Assembly (NCBI RefSeq): GCF_964199755.1
Contig: NC_133903.1
Span: forward strand, 56,550,739 to 56,614,738
DNA from: Larus michahellis
Lineage: Eukaryota > Chordata > Aves > Charadriiformes > Laridae
Length of the DNA stretch: 64,000 nucleotides
Direction: 5' to 3'
Part shown: positions 36,685-48,600 of the stretch, one piece after another
Numbering within the stretch: the stretch's first letter is position 1
How the letters are laid out: each line of letters begins with the position of its first letter
The notes under the pieces: model-generated
What the model was told of the DNA's origin: nothing
Seen by the model: only the letters and a program-made list of their open reading frames with translations
Database searches by the model: none
Program-made: the position numbers and the translations under genes

Positions 36685-37718
36685 CGTTTAAAACTGGAAC
36701 TTGGAACTGAACGTTGAAATGCCTGAGGAAGATGACACAGAAAGCCAAATCGCTAATGATTTTCCTTTGATTTGCCTTTGAGAATTGCAATCTGTTTGAT
36801 CCGACGCTGGATGCCGGGGGGTCCTCACTTTGTGCGTTTACCCTGCTGCCGTCTGGCTGTACGTGGACCTGTGGCGCACAGCCCCTGCCCTCCCCTGGGC
36901 CCCTTCCCGTCCTGTCGGAATCCCTTGGGATTCCTGGAGGCAGCAAGTTGTGTTTGAGCGCAGCCATGGTGCACACTCAGGAATATTATCCCAGCGGACA
37001 TCAGTGTTTCCCGTTTGTGGTGCTGCGAGGGTGGCAGGTCAAGAGGGCTGGTTTCTGTTACTGCTCTTCAGCACACACAGGTCATTTGTCTCATCTCTTC
37101 TAATCCAACGATCCAACTTAAAAACTGTTGATTTAACTTAGATGTTGTTCTTAAATTAGATTGGAAATGTGGTTAAATGCTTTTTCACCTGTTGCTATTT
37201 TATGAGTATTGAAAATGAAGCAAAATCCAATGCCCGGTAAACAATAGTAACTTTCTAAAGAGGCTCCTTTCCCTTAAAAAAAAAAATCATGTAATGTTAA
37301 TTGCGGTAATGATTTGGTTTATATTTGGAATGGGAATCATTTTAATTAAAATATGCCTGGAATTTCCCTGATGTATTACTTGTTTTGACATTTGCATATA
37401 TCCACTTGCATTCGAAATCAGGTGCTAAAATGACCCTGGATTTGTTTGAATTTTCCTATAGGCAAATGATGTCCTTGATGTTTTTACTTTTGTCAAGAGC
37501 AAAAGATGTAAATTCTAATGTGTACCAACTTACCACACGAATTGCAATATTCGGGGGCCTCTGGGCGCTGCTGGCTCGGGGTGTGTGGCGGGGCAGCGCC
37601 CTGCGAGGTGGCATCTCCTGGGGACAGACCCTCCCGCCCGCTCCCCGCGGCGCATCTGGACGTCTCTGCTGAGGAACCACAAGAGGCACGAGTGCGACAG
37701 GTATTTGTTACGAGCAAA

Positions 37719-37982
37719 TCCTCAGCAAACTGTCTCATTTCTGTGGGATGTGCCGTTCACGGTGTGAAATAATCCCGTTGGCAGCTTGGGGCCAGCGCCC
37801 GGGTCTCGCTCCTCCTCGTCCCCGCACCTGGGGAGCTGGAAACACTGAGACCTTGAAACCCGCACCCCAGAGCCGGCTGTAAAGGAAACACTGGCACAAG
37901 TTCTGACATTGGAGTCTGCTAAAAGTGCGGTTTTCCCCAGCATTGGAAGAGAAATGAGCCCTGTGTCGCTCAAACCAGGCCA
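37719..37982 (-). mobile_element. truncated copy of the 14,866 LTR, inverted
   Basis: Read on the minus strand it begins TGGCCTGGTTTGAGCGACAC and follows the first about 270 bases of the LTR at 14,866, to GAGACAGTTTGCTGAGGA, where it stops. Over the shared about 230 bases after TTCCAATGC I count only about five mismatches. It lacks 31 bases present in the first copy between two TCTC direct repeats. No target-site duplication is visible because the 3' part is missing. Confidence 0.9.
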
Positions 37983-40900
37983 TGTGCAGCTGAGCGGAGG
38001 GGCTGGGGGGGGATAGCCCCAAGCGGGGGTCACTCAGCTGTTGCTGGAGCAGGATCCAGCCCTGGGGCTCTGCACAGCCCGGGCAGAGGCTGAGCACGGG
38101 ATGGAAATGACTGTATTTGATCTCAGAACGGTTCCTTTGAGTCATTCTCGGTTAGCCGGTCAGCAAAACATTGCAAGTAGCTTTTCATTAACTCCTACAG
38201 GATAAATATTGTTCCCGTACAGTCCGGATCTGTTTCCGACTCTGAGCATAAGCAGTGCATCAGTGTTAATTTCTGCGGAAGGACTTCAGCAAGTACGCTT
38301 TTGCATATGTAATTCTGAGCGCAGCTTTAGAAACCTTGGCAAGCTCCAGACGCCGCGGGGCGGGCAGCGGGTCAGCCCCCAGGGCCCGCCTTTGGGGTGA
38401 TGGGGCAGGTGGGCAGCGGTGGGGCCGTGCTTTGGCGAGCGGCGGCGGTGGCACAAGGACCAAGAGCCGGTGTCGCGGAGAGGGGAACCGTCACGGAGGG
38501 TGCTACTGCCACTGCCTGCAGGCACCGCCGAGCCCGGCGCAGCCTCTGCGCTCGGCAGGGCTCCAGCAGGTAAAGGCTTCTATTTGTTGTCACGAAAACT
38601 CAGACTTTGCTTTCCATTGGGGGTCAATACTGCATTTCGGTGAGAAGTACAGAGTGCAAAGACCATCCTGTCAACCTGTCTAGGCACCGTGCCTAGCGAA
38701 CAATTACATATATTGACACACAAACAGAGCAGTCTTGATTATCTAGAATGATTAAATCCTGGGAAAACTGAGATGAAGGTACGTGTACCCAACAAACACC
38801 TCGCTTCCCGGTTTGCGTGGCTGAGTACACCATAAAAGCAGGTGCGAAATGCGTAAGCTGCGGCAGAGGCCGCGGGCTGGTAGGTGGCATGAAAATGAGG
38901 AGCTCGTGTTATTTTTCAAAAAGCCCACAAGTGGTGATGAAGGCACTGTGGTTGCATTGTGTGAACTGATCACTCTCCCCGCTCCAGTGAAAACCATCTT
39001 CTCTTCCACGTTAAGCTCTCCCTTAAATTTTTGCGTTTGTGGTTACAACATTTTTAGACTAAATACCTGATTTAATTTCTATGTTCCCCGTCGGGATGGT
39101 TCTTGTAGCAGCTTCCCTAACAGGGATGTAATGAGTGATGAACGCGGGCGGTTTTAGGAAGGACAAACTGAAGATGTGCCTGTGGCCGGGAGGGGTTGAT
39201 GGGGAGACGCGAAGGGACCATGCGCACCCTTAGGTGGCAGTGACGGGCTGGGAACCCGCGTCCCGCCTGGAGCAGGGTGAAGCGGTCCAAGGTGAGCAGC
39301 TTGTGTTTCTCCCCCTTCCCAGGAGATCAGGAACCAGAAGTAATTTCCCCGTCATTATTCTTTATTTGTCTGAATATATCCTTGATCAATGCTTCCAAAT
39401 TAGATCACAAATGTCAAAATAAGATTTCGCTGAAATGTCGCATCCAGGAGCGTCCGCGCTGCGGTAGTGCCTGTGCCTGGCTGGTGGTCGGGCGGAGGGG
39501 GGAGAGCGGAGCCCCGGGGGGCCCAGCTGCAGGTCAGGGACACGGAGGGGGGGAACAAGAACTCAACACCCACCAGCCCTGGGGCAGGGAGCGGGGTGGT
39601 CACAGGCTGGGTCCTGCCATCCTGGCACGACCTGCGCTCTTGATGTGGCTGGTTTTGGTGGCCCAGGGGCTGAGCTGACCCCTTCAGCCTTGCTCCAGCT
39701 CAGGAATTATTTATCTTCTTGCAATCAAGTCAACAAATTTTAAGTGTTCCTATGTAAAACGGCTTCACAGTCAGGATACTCGTCCTTCTGCTGAGGTTTT
39801 CCCGGGTCTAGCGCACAAGCGTGGGCACTCTGTGAGCCACGGCTGCTGTCTGCACGGGCCACTCCTGAGGACCATCCTCTGAAGAGCCACGATGTGGGGG
39901 CTGGGGACATGGGCTCCTGTGTGGGACCCGCTGGCCCTGCCGGAGCCACCGGCCTCTCCCGGCCAGGCAGGACACGCTGCAGCCTGTGGCGGGGCTGGCG
40001 AGGTTGCTGGGCATTGCGTGCAACGTTTTGGGTTAGTTTTTCTTGTTTCTCCAAAATGTTGGTTACTGGCTACACCAGGTCAGCGGTGAAAGCCCAGCCG
40101 CAGAGGGTCTCTTGAACACCAGAAAAACACAGATAAGTGTGCAGCCACCGCGCTGTGCAACCAGCCCCAGGCCCTGCGCTGCCAACGCTTGGTCTTCGGC
40201 TGCTGGCGACGGGACACGAGTGTCTGGTTTCTGTCAAAGGAGTATCTACCATCAAATGAGTGGCCTGTGTGTTTCCTAGTTCTTTGGCTGCTGCCTTCTG
40301 CAGACGTGAATTTCCTTTATAATGTTTATTTGGGGAAAGGAGAGATGAAACTGCCAGCAGGTACGCTCTCAATGAATCGTTCAGTGATTTTCTTAACACA
40401 GGCAGTATCGGCCTGAAGCCGGCCTTAAGATCGTCCTCCCCACCACCGGGGGCTGGCCCCACCTTGGGCCCGCCAGAAACCGGTCCCCTTATGGGCAGGG
40501 GTTGAAGTGAATGGTATGAGAATGCAACGGGCTGATTATACATCTGAACAGAAGATAATCCTTTGAGATCTTCCCTAAATATCCCTTCTTTCTCTGCCTT
40601 CCCTGGAGTCATCCCCTCTGCCCCGTCTCCCGCGCTGACTCCAGATCCATCACGCCTTTCACAGATCACATTCTTTCTGAAGTTAAAAGGACGCGTTTCA
40701 TCCTTTCATTAGATTTTGCAGCTGTGGATTCAGATTGCATTACACTTCAAGGGGAATGTCTTTCTTATGTTGAGGCCCAGATCAGGCTTGTATTGAATAA
40801 AGATTACATTTGTTCCCTGGAAAATAATTGTGCAGCACTAAGCCTAGAAATAAGCCCCATTAAGCCGTGTCTGGTGGAGAAAGCGCAGCCCGTGAGGTGG

Positions 40901-41216
40901 CTGATGGCGTTCGGGGGGAAGCGGCAGAGCTGTGGTGCCCCAGCTCCTGCCCAACACCCAGGTCTGGTCCCTGCCCTGGCCCTTTGGTCTGCTGCGAATC
41001 CCCGGGGCGGGGGATGCCAACGGCAGATGGTCCCTGTCCTTACACTGGTGGGAGGGGGTGTCTCAGGAATACGTGGGAGCAGAGCTGGCTTTGGACACTG
41101 AAAGCCCTGCCAGCGCCTGCCCGTCCCCATCGGCAGTGCACACATTTGCTGGCCCAGGGTGGGAAGCAAAAGGCCGATGCAGGAGCCCGTTTGGGGCAGG
41201 GGAGATGCCGCTCCCG
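37983..41216. other. intergenic, nothing recognised
   Basis: About 3.2 kb of moderately GC-rich sequence downstream of CTH. The frames here, including a 199-codon one on the minus strand, have no signal peptide, domain or repeat that I recognise. Confidence 0.6.
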
Positions 41217-41310
41217 AGAGAATCACAGAATTCAGGTTGGAAAAGACCTTAAAGATCATCTAGTTCCAACCCCCTGCCATGGGCAGAGACACCTCCCATT
41301 AGACCAGGCT
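41217..41310 (-). mobile_element. CR1 LINE 3'-terminal fragment
   Basis: A short reversed CR1 end: AGAATCACAGAATTCAGGTT, then AAAGATCATCTAGTTCCAAC and the GGGCAGAGACACCTCC block. It differs from the main set of copies (CATCTAGTTCCAACCCCC rather than CCACCCAGTGGCACCCCC), so it is probably another subfamily. Confidence 0.9.
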
Positions 41311-41711
41311 GCGGGCGTGTGCTTTGCCCACCAGCGCTGGTGGCCACTTCCAGAGGCGTTTCTCCAGGTGCGGTTCCCCACTCGGGAGCAGAAGCAGCAG
41401 CTCCCTGCTCCTCGGGAAGCCTCTGCGCTGCCGGCTGCGAGGGGGTTCTGCTGGAAAAAGCTGAATCCTGAATGGCGGAGATGGCTTCGCAAGTGATGCT
41501 CCTGCCTTGGCTGCTGCGGGGCTGTGCCCACCTTCTCCCCACGGGGCACGGCTCCTTCCCTCCTTCCTGGGCTTGGCTACAGGAGCTAGTGGCCTGTGCT
41601 GAAAGAAAACGTCACCTCTGCAACTTCTGCTGAAACACTTGGGACTGGGATGTTGTTCTAAGCTCTGCACAAGAGTGATCCTCATCTGTCTGCTTTCTGA
41701 CTTTTGTACCA

Positions 41712-41970
41712 TCCTAGAATTAGAGAACAGTTTGGGACCTTGGAAGGAACCTTAAAGGCCACCCAGTGGCACCCCCTGCCCTGGGCAGGGACACCTCCCA
41801 CCAGCCCAGGTTGCTCCAAGCCCCGGCCAACCTGGCCTTGAACCCCTCCAGGGATGGGGCAGCCACAGCTTCTCTGGGCAACCTGGGCCAGGGGCTCACC
41901 GCCCTCACAGCCAACAATTTCTGCCTCACATCTCATCTCAGTCTCCCCTCTTGCAGTGTAAAACCACTTC
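41712..41970 (-). mobile_element. CR1 LINE 3' fragment
   Basis: Reversed CR1 from CCTAGAATTAGAGAACAG through the CCACCCAGTGGCACCCCCTG, GGGGCAGCCACAGCTTCTCT and CAATTTCTGCCTCACATCTC blocks to TGCAGTGTAAAACCAC. About 260 bp. Confidence 0.94.
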
Positions 41971-42736
41971 AGCTTTTTTTGGCATTTACCGGCTGCAGTC
42001 GCAGTTGCAACCATTTGATGAAGGGCTTTTTCTGTTTTCCAGCCGTAGCGCAGCCAAGAGCCGTACCACATTAGTCAGAATAGTTCTAAGAAACTTCCAG
42101 CTTTTACTTACAGGAAAGTTGCTGTAATTGAAATACGCTATTTGTCATAATTGTATAAACTCGTATATCTAGAGAATGTCAAGTGATACTGTGCATACTT
42201 TCCGTTTCAGTGCGGACGCTCGCCCGTCGTGCAGATTTGCAGACTGGCCACTGCTGTCACCGCTGACCACCAGCACAGAAATGTGAAGCTGCTGCATCTC
42301 GCGCTGCTGCCGGCGGTCTGCGGTGGAGCTGGGACACGGCAGCCCGGGGTCCTGGGCATTTATGGACTTGGCGGCCTCGGAGGCATTAACTCCAGTGAAG
42401 CTGATGCGGCTTGTACTGGTACAGCTTCTCAACCATTGCCGGCACGTCTTTGTGAGACACTGAAACGAGTTTGAGCCTGACGAGCGCTTCATAATTTTTT
42501 TATCTGCTGTTGTGTGCCGTAGCTGACTTACAAATGCAATCTTTGCTCCTCCCTTTTATCGTATTCCACTAGGAAAATACTGATTGTCTCATGCCTCGCT
42601 AAAAAGCCGGGTGGTGTAAAATGGAAGCAGATCCGCGGCTCTCGCCCCCCAGCCTCGCTGCAGCCAAGCCCAGCTCCGGGTCCCTGCGTCTCCCAGTGCC
42701 CAGCTCCCGCGGCGGTGAGCCCGTCCTGGTCCCGCG

Positions 42737-42926
42737 GGAGAGCTGGGGGGGTTCAGCCTGGAGAAGAGGAGGCTCCGGGGAGACCTTCCAGCCCCTGCCA
42801 GGCCCTCAAGGGGCTCCAGGAAAGCTGGGGAGGGACTCTGGAGCAGGGAGGGGAGCCATGGGACGAGGGGGAAGGGTTTTACACTGCAAGAGGGGAGATT
42901 TAGGTGAGATGTTGGGAAGAAATTCA
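42737..42926 (+). mobile_element. CR1 LINE internal 3' fragment
   Basis: Plus-oriented piece: GAGAGCTGGGGGGGTTCAGC, GAGGCTCCGGGGAGACCTTC, then GGAGGGGAGCCATGGGACGA and TTTTACACTGCAAGAGGGGA. It stops before the terminal tail, so both ends are truncated. Confidence 0.93.
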
Positions 42927-45900
42927 GTCCAGTGCTGCCTCGGCACACGATTAATTCCTAAATTACCAGCCCTCCTTCATAGAAAATTCTTGATTTATCC
43001 TGATTTATCATCACTGCAGTTATTAAATTAATAAATTTACATTAATAAATTAAATTATTAAATAAAGTTTCCTGATTTATCATCACTGTAATTACTAAAA
43101 CTGGACAACATTTGTTTAAAAGTATTTCCAAAGTATGTAGAAGTATTTGTTGGATCCCAAATCTGTCATTTCCAGAGGAGCACACGGAAATGAAGATCAC
43201 CCATTCCCTGAGAAATTGGACACCTACATTTCTGAGGAAAATCTATAAATCCAAGACTAAACTGCATTTTACTCTTAGGAATATGTTGCTGTTCTTAGCG
43301 GCAGTAATACTTATTCAAGATGCCGCAGTATGAAGTTCAGGTTGTCTTCCACATTCAAGACCAAATCCCACCTGGTTTCTCAGACATACATTTTTCTGAA
43401 CTTCAAGTAACTGTCCGTGATCAGTTCATTTGGATTTGCAAAATCCTCACTCTGGAGACCACTATATATAGCTGAGATGATCACACTGGCACGAGCATCT
43501 TTGTTGTGAATTCTTTTGCAGATGAGCTGGAAAGGATCCTCCGGGGTCCCGTATAAGGGTTGGGAATGTCCACCCTCTCCGCAGCTCCCCGCCGCGATTT
43601 ATAGCCCAGCTGCGAATCTCATTTAATAGAGAAGTTCAGGTCAGTTCCACCATCTGATCGCATGCAAAGCCTTTCATCACGTATTTATTGGCTTTGAATG
43701 CGTGAACTATTTGTGCATCTCTCTCTCTGCTGCGTTGGCGTCTCTTCATCCCACAACCCCGCTGTGCTACCAGCCTCGGGGCAGAGGGTCAGGGCAGGGG
43801 AGGGGACTCTCTTGGTCCTACCAAGAGGGTGACAAACACTCCAGGTCTCGATTTGGTCTCACAACTCCTCAGGGAGCGTGGGTATTTCTCGGCACACCAG
43901 CAGCACTCGGCGTACTGCATGAACCTGGCCTCGGCGCCGCCTTGTTCAGCAGCTCCGGGCATGAAGCGGGAGAGGGATGGGAAGGGACGTCCCACCAGCA
44001 GGGCCAGGCTGGAGCCAACGGCCACCACGGCACCGTGATGGGCTGGAGCTGGAAACCCCGGCCTTTGCACAAGTCCAATGCTTAAAATAATCTGCTTAAC
44101 AGGATATTGAAACACCGCTAAGGAATTTTATGGTCTGACAGCTGCGTTTAAAAAACCACCTGGCACACCATGGAAGAAGGTGGCCAAGTCCTTTAAGGGG
44201 TTGAGCTTTCCCTTCTTTAGGGCAATTTATTGATTTGGGCAAAATCAGTTTGATAGGCAATTCCACAGACTGCATTTCCTTTCCCAAGCATGCGAGGAAC
44301 TCCTTTCCCCGTTAGAAATCACGGTGCCTGGCTGCAATACGGCAGCGGGAGTTTTGGCAGAGTCTTCAAGCCGTCTGGGGGTCTGCACCTGCCGCTGGAG
44401 CGGGGCCACTGAGCCAGTTAATATATATATATGTGTGTGTATATATATATATGTTTCACCCCAATGTTCCTTCATCCAGATGAGTGGGAGAGGGGAATGG
44501 GATGAGGCCATTGGTGCTGGTGCCACCGCAGTGTCTGCGGATGAAGTGGTTCCCTTCTTGCAGCACTGCAGAGTTTGGGTCAGAAAGTTTAATATTTAGA
44601 TTTGTTTTTTTTTTAATATTTCCATGTCTGCCTGTATTTCCAAGATGCCTGCTGTGTTCTCGTCGTGGTGCAATTGTTGACATCGTAATTAATGACTTTG
44701 AAAGGCTTCATGTGCTTCACAAGAGCAATATGAAATCTGTGAAGAACAGAGCGAAATTCCATTTGAGTTGGGAATGTTTCCCAAGAGAGTGTGTCACAAA
44801 GGCTCTGAGAATGAAGAAAATCTTTATATTTAGATTCTGTTAATCATTTATCTCTTCTCCTCTTCCAGGCTTTCTTGAAAACTGATGAATGTAAAAGGAA
44901 TTCTTTCACTTGGACACATAGAGAAGAGCCGAAACAGATCGGTCCCAGCCACAGGGAGTGTTCTCTGTTCCCAGGCTTCGGTTCAGAGTCGGTACTTCTG
45001 CTTTTGGGAAGTGATTTCGTCCAAGCAGGCAATTCACAGCTAGTTTCAGCAACATGTTAAGATGAGGAAGTGGGAAGTTTAGATTTAAAATTTAGAAAAA
45101 CTACCGTATGAGATATCCAAAGAGAGATTTGTCTGCAGTGAGAAGTATCTCAGGAACTCAAATTAAGATGCTTCTTCTTGTAGGCAAAACAGAAAAGAGA
45201 GTGAATATGAAAAGAAGAAAAGTTAGAGAACAACATAAGTAAAAGGAAAAGCAATCAGACAGCCCAAATCCTAAAAATTTCCCCAGATTCCAAATATTTG
45301 GCTCATTGAACTTTATTTTATCTTTTTGCTTTTTAGATGGGACATGGCCTCATATTTCCTACAGGGCGTGTTCTGACCAGCAGCCCGAGGTCTTTGGTAG
45401 ATTTGGCTTGGTGATAATATCCTTTTGCGTTCACCGCTTCCACAGAATAGCAACTGCATGGTGAGTTCCTACTGACCCAGGTCCGAGAGCCCATTCTTCT
45501 GCCTGGTTCTCTCTGTACAGCCACATCGCTGGTGCCTCACACATTGCAACCTCACGTGAAGAATCGAGCTAATGAACTTCATGACTAACTTGGTTAAATC
45601 CCTTCTGTTCTCTCATCTCTAAAACGTGCGTTGCGCTATTATGAAAATTCCTTCGGATTTGTTGAGCTCTCTCTGCAGCAGGCGCGAAGGCACCTGCATC
45701 TTCCTTTCAGCATCAGGAGGTTGTTCGGCGTTTCCCTTCAGTGCAGCATTTCTTCTTGTCCTTCATCTCGCATGTTTGCTTCCACAGACGGGGGGAGAAA
45801 CTGATCCACCAACTTCCCCGTGAGGAAGACTGCTTTCCTAAAAGAAATTCATTTTTTTAAAGAAAAGTTTAATTAGCGAACTGAAGTCCACTGAAAAGTG

Positions 45901-48108
45901 CTGCCCTCCTTTTCTCCATTTCTCCCTGCCTTCCTTCCAGAAACATCTGAACTTGGAGAATTGTGCTGGTGTTCTCCTTCACACGTGGGTTTTCGTTGGT
46001 GCTGTTGCCTTTTCCAAAGGCTTATGTTGAAATAGCTTCTGTCCTAGCATCACATCTTACATGAGGGCTTCAACACCAAAAATAATTCACTGAAGCTTTA
46101 GCCGAAGAGGTGTCTTTGCCAATGTCCCCAGCTCTGAATTAGCAGCATTACTGCCTACGTCCAGCATGGATTTCCCTGGGCAGCTTCTCCTGAAGCTCTC
46201 CAAGGAGCTTCAGGCAAGCCCTTGGCAGGAGTCCTTGTGTTTCCTAGGAAACTGGTGCCACTGGAGCCCTGCCCTGGCACCTCCAGCCCTCGAAGAAGCA
46301 AACCAGAAGATGGAGGACCACAAAGCACTTGGTTGGACTCAGCTCAACCTCAGCGTTGCTTGGGAGAAAAGAGAAATCTGGACAGTCCTTGCTGGGAAAG
46401 GGACTTTTCTGCCCCAGGTTGTGGACTGGGCTGGAGCTCCAGGCTGTGGGCAGGCCCCTGGGAGGAGGAAGGCTTCTGCGCCCTGGTGCATTTGGGGGCA
46501 GTCGGTGGGCACACTGCGGGGCTGGGAGGACCATGAGCAGGAGTGAATGGAGCCTGGTCCGTGTCGGGCACTGCCCTCCTGCAGCAGCGGCAGGTCCCAT
46601 CGGCGCTCGGTCCTGCCTCTGCTCTCAGCTTGCCCACGGTGCCTATAATTTTCAGAGGTATATTTCAGGTGGCAAAACTCACTGGTAATCCCTAATGCTG
46701 AAATATGATATTTTATTTCCTATTGTATGTGAGAACCATACAAGCAAGCCATCTTTGGCTTGCTTCTTTTTTTTCCCTTGGAAACAAATTTCTTGCCAAC
46801 TTGGCCATTGGGCTCAGTATAATTAACGAAAACTCCCCCTGGGACTCAAAGAAAATGCCTCCATTTACAGCAAAGGTTAAATTCAATTTACTCCATATTA
46901 AATCCATTCTTCAAAGAAAAACCCAAACAAAACCACTGCATTTTTTTTAGCACGAACGACTGGTGTTGAGCGTTTCGCGTGTCCCCCATCCACGGGGCTG
47001 GAGCAGCTCCCCACGTCCTGAGGCATCTGCCACCGTCCCGTCAGAGGAGGGCGTTTGTCCAGCCGCACGTCTGGTCCTCGCAGCAGGGAGCGTGGCCCAG
47101 CTGCTGGGAACGGGGCCATCTGCTCCAGTGTTTTCCGCAGGGTATTGTTCGCAGGAGCCGACCACGTATGGATGCGCCTGTGCTGGGAACGCGGTAATGA
47201 GATGTGAGGGGACACGCAGGGGAGGACGAGAGCTGATTTCATCCATTACCCGCATTACTCTAAGGGGACAGGTGCTCTTTCATTACCCGTTGAGAAATGA
47301 GTTGTATTGATCCCGTTAACAAAGGAGATGGGGCTTTCTATTCGGAGGCAGTGAAGCAGCTAATGAGGCAGCAGCTCTCCTCTGCCCCCGGGCATTCAGG
47401 TACATCGCTTTTTACCACCTTCTTGTGCGCCGATCCTTTTTGACACTAAATTTCCCCCTTCAGAAAAGACACGAACTTCATCTCATCAAACCCCGTCTCC
47501 TGCAATAATCTCCCCGCACATCGTGTGCTCTCATTTACCTCTCTGAGCGCAGCCGCCGCGGCAGAGCATCCTTTCTGCCTTTGAGGCTCCAACCAGAGCC
47601 CTTTAATTTAACGACCGCTGCGGGAGCTGATAAAGCTGGAACCAGATTCAGTCCTCCCAGGGCTGCTGCGAGCAGCAGAGCCCGGTGTGGAAGCAAGGGG
47701 CCGTTTGCAGTTGTATTTCGGAGCTGCTGACATGCCAGGGTGGGTGGCCAGCCCGAGGGTGTGGGGTTTCACACCTCCTGGGGCCCATCAGCCGTTCTTG
47801 CCCTGGAATGTGGGGATGCCCCATGGTGCAGCCCGCACAGCTCCCCTTTCCCTGCTCCCCGGTGACGGGAGGCGATGCCCTTGGACATCAATCTGCTGCC
47901 AGTGCAGCTGGCAAACACCAGCGTGGCAGACGCAATGCTGGCACTTAGGATTGAGCCCATTTTACAGTGAAATACAGGGAAGCTGATGGCTGATGGCTGG
48001 CACCCCGTCAAAGCCACGTTTGGGATCCTGTTTGCAAAATGTCCCTCCACATTCGGGAAGGTCTGTGTAAGTCCAGCCTCAGACTTGCTCGGGCAGACTG
48101 GGGCTCCA
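42927..48108. other. intergenic, 5.2 kb, no gene recognised
   Basis: Mixed AT- and GC-rich sequence with one TA/TG microsatellite (44,420-44,452). A stretch at about 47,280-47,660 has an unbroken, non-repetitive, pyrimidine-rich composition that could be conserved non-coding DNA, but this cannot be judged from one sequence. Confidence 0.6.
44420..44452. repeat. TA/TG microsatellite
   Basis: ATATATATATATGTGTGTGT followed by ATATATATATATG. Confidence 0.9.
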
Positions 48109-48600
48109 GCAGGGCAGGGACACCTCCCACCAGCCCAGGTTGCTCCAAGCCCCGGCCAACCTGGCCTTGAACCCCTCCAGGGATGGGGCAGCCACAGCTT
48201 CTCTGGGCAACCTGGGCCAGGGGCTCACCGCCCTCACAGCCAACAATTTCTGCCTCACATCTCATCTCAATCTCCCCTCTTGCAGTGTAAGACCCTTCCC
48301 CCTCGTCCCATGGCTCCCCTCCCTGCTCCAGAGTCCCTCCCCAGCTTTCCTGGAGCCCCTTGAGGGCCTGGCAGGGGCTGGAAGGTCTCCCCGGAGCCTT
48401 CTCTTCCCCAGGCTGAACCCCCCCAGCTCTCTCAGCCTGTCCTCCCAGCAGAGGGGCTCCAGCCCTCCCAGCAGCTCCGGGGCCTCCTCTGGCCCCGCTC
48501 CAACAGCTCCGTGTCCTTCTGCTGTTGGTGCCCCAGGGCTGGAGGCAGCGCTGCAGGGGGGTCTCCCAGAGCGGAGCAGAGGGGCAGAATCCCCTCCCCG
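48109..48600 (-). mobile_element. CR1 LINE 3' fragment (terminal tail missing)
   Basis: Reversed CR1 beginning inside the GCAGGGACACCTCCCACCAG block and running to GAGCAGAGGGGCAGAATCCC. About 490 bp. The terminal about 60 bases seen in other copies are absent, so the 3' end was lost after insertion or by rearrangement. Confidence 0.94.

Noticed and set aside
40070..40669. 199-codon minus-strand frame
   Set aside because: No similarity to any family I know, no signal peptide or domain, and ordinary intergenic composition.
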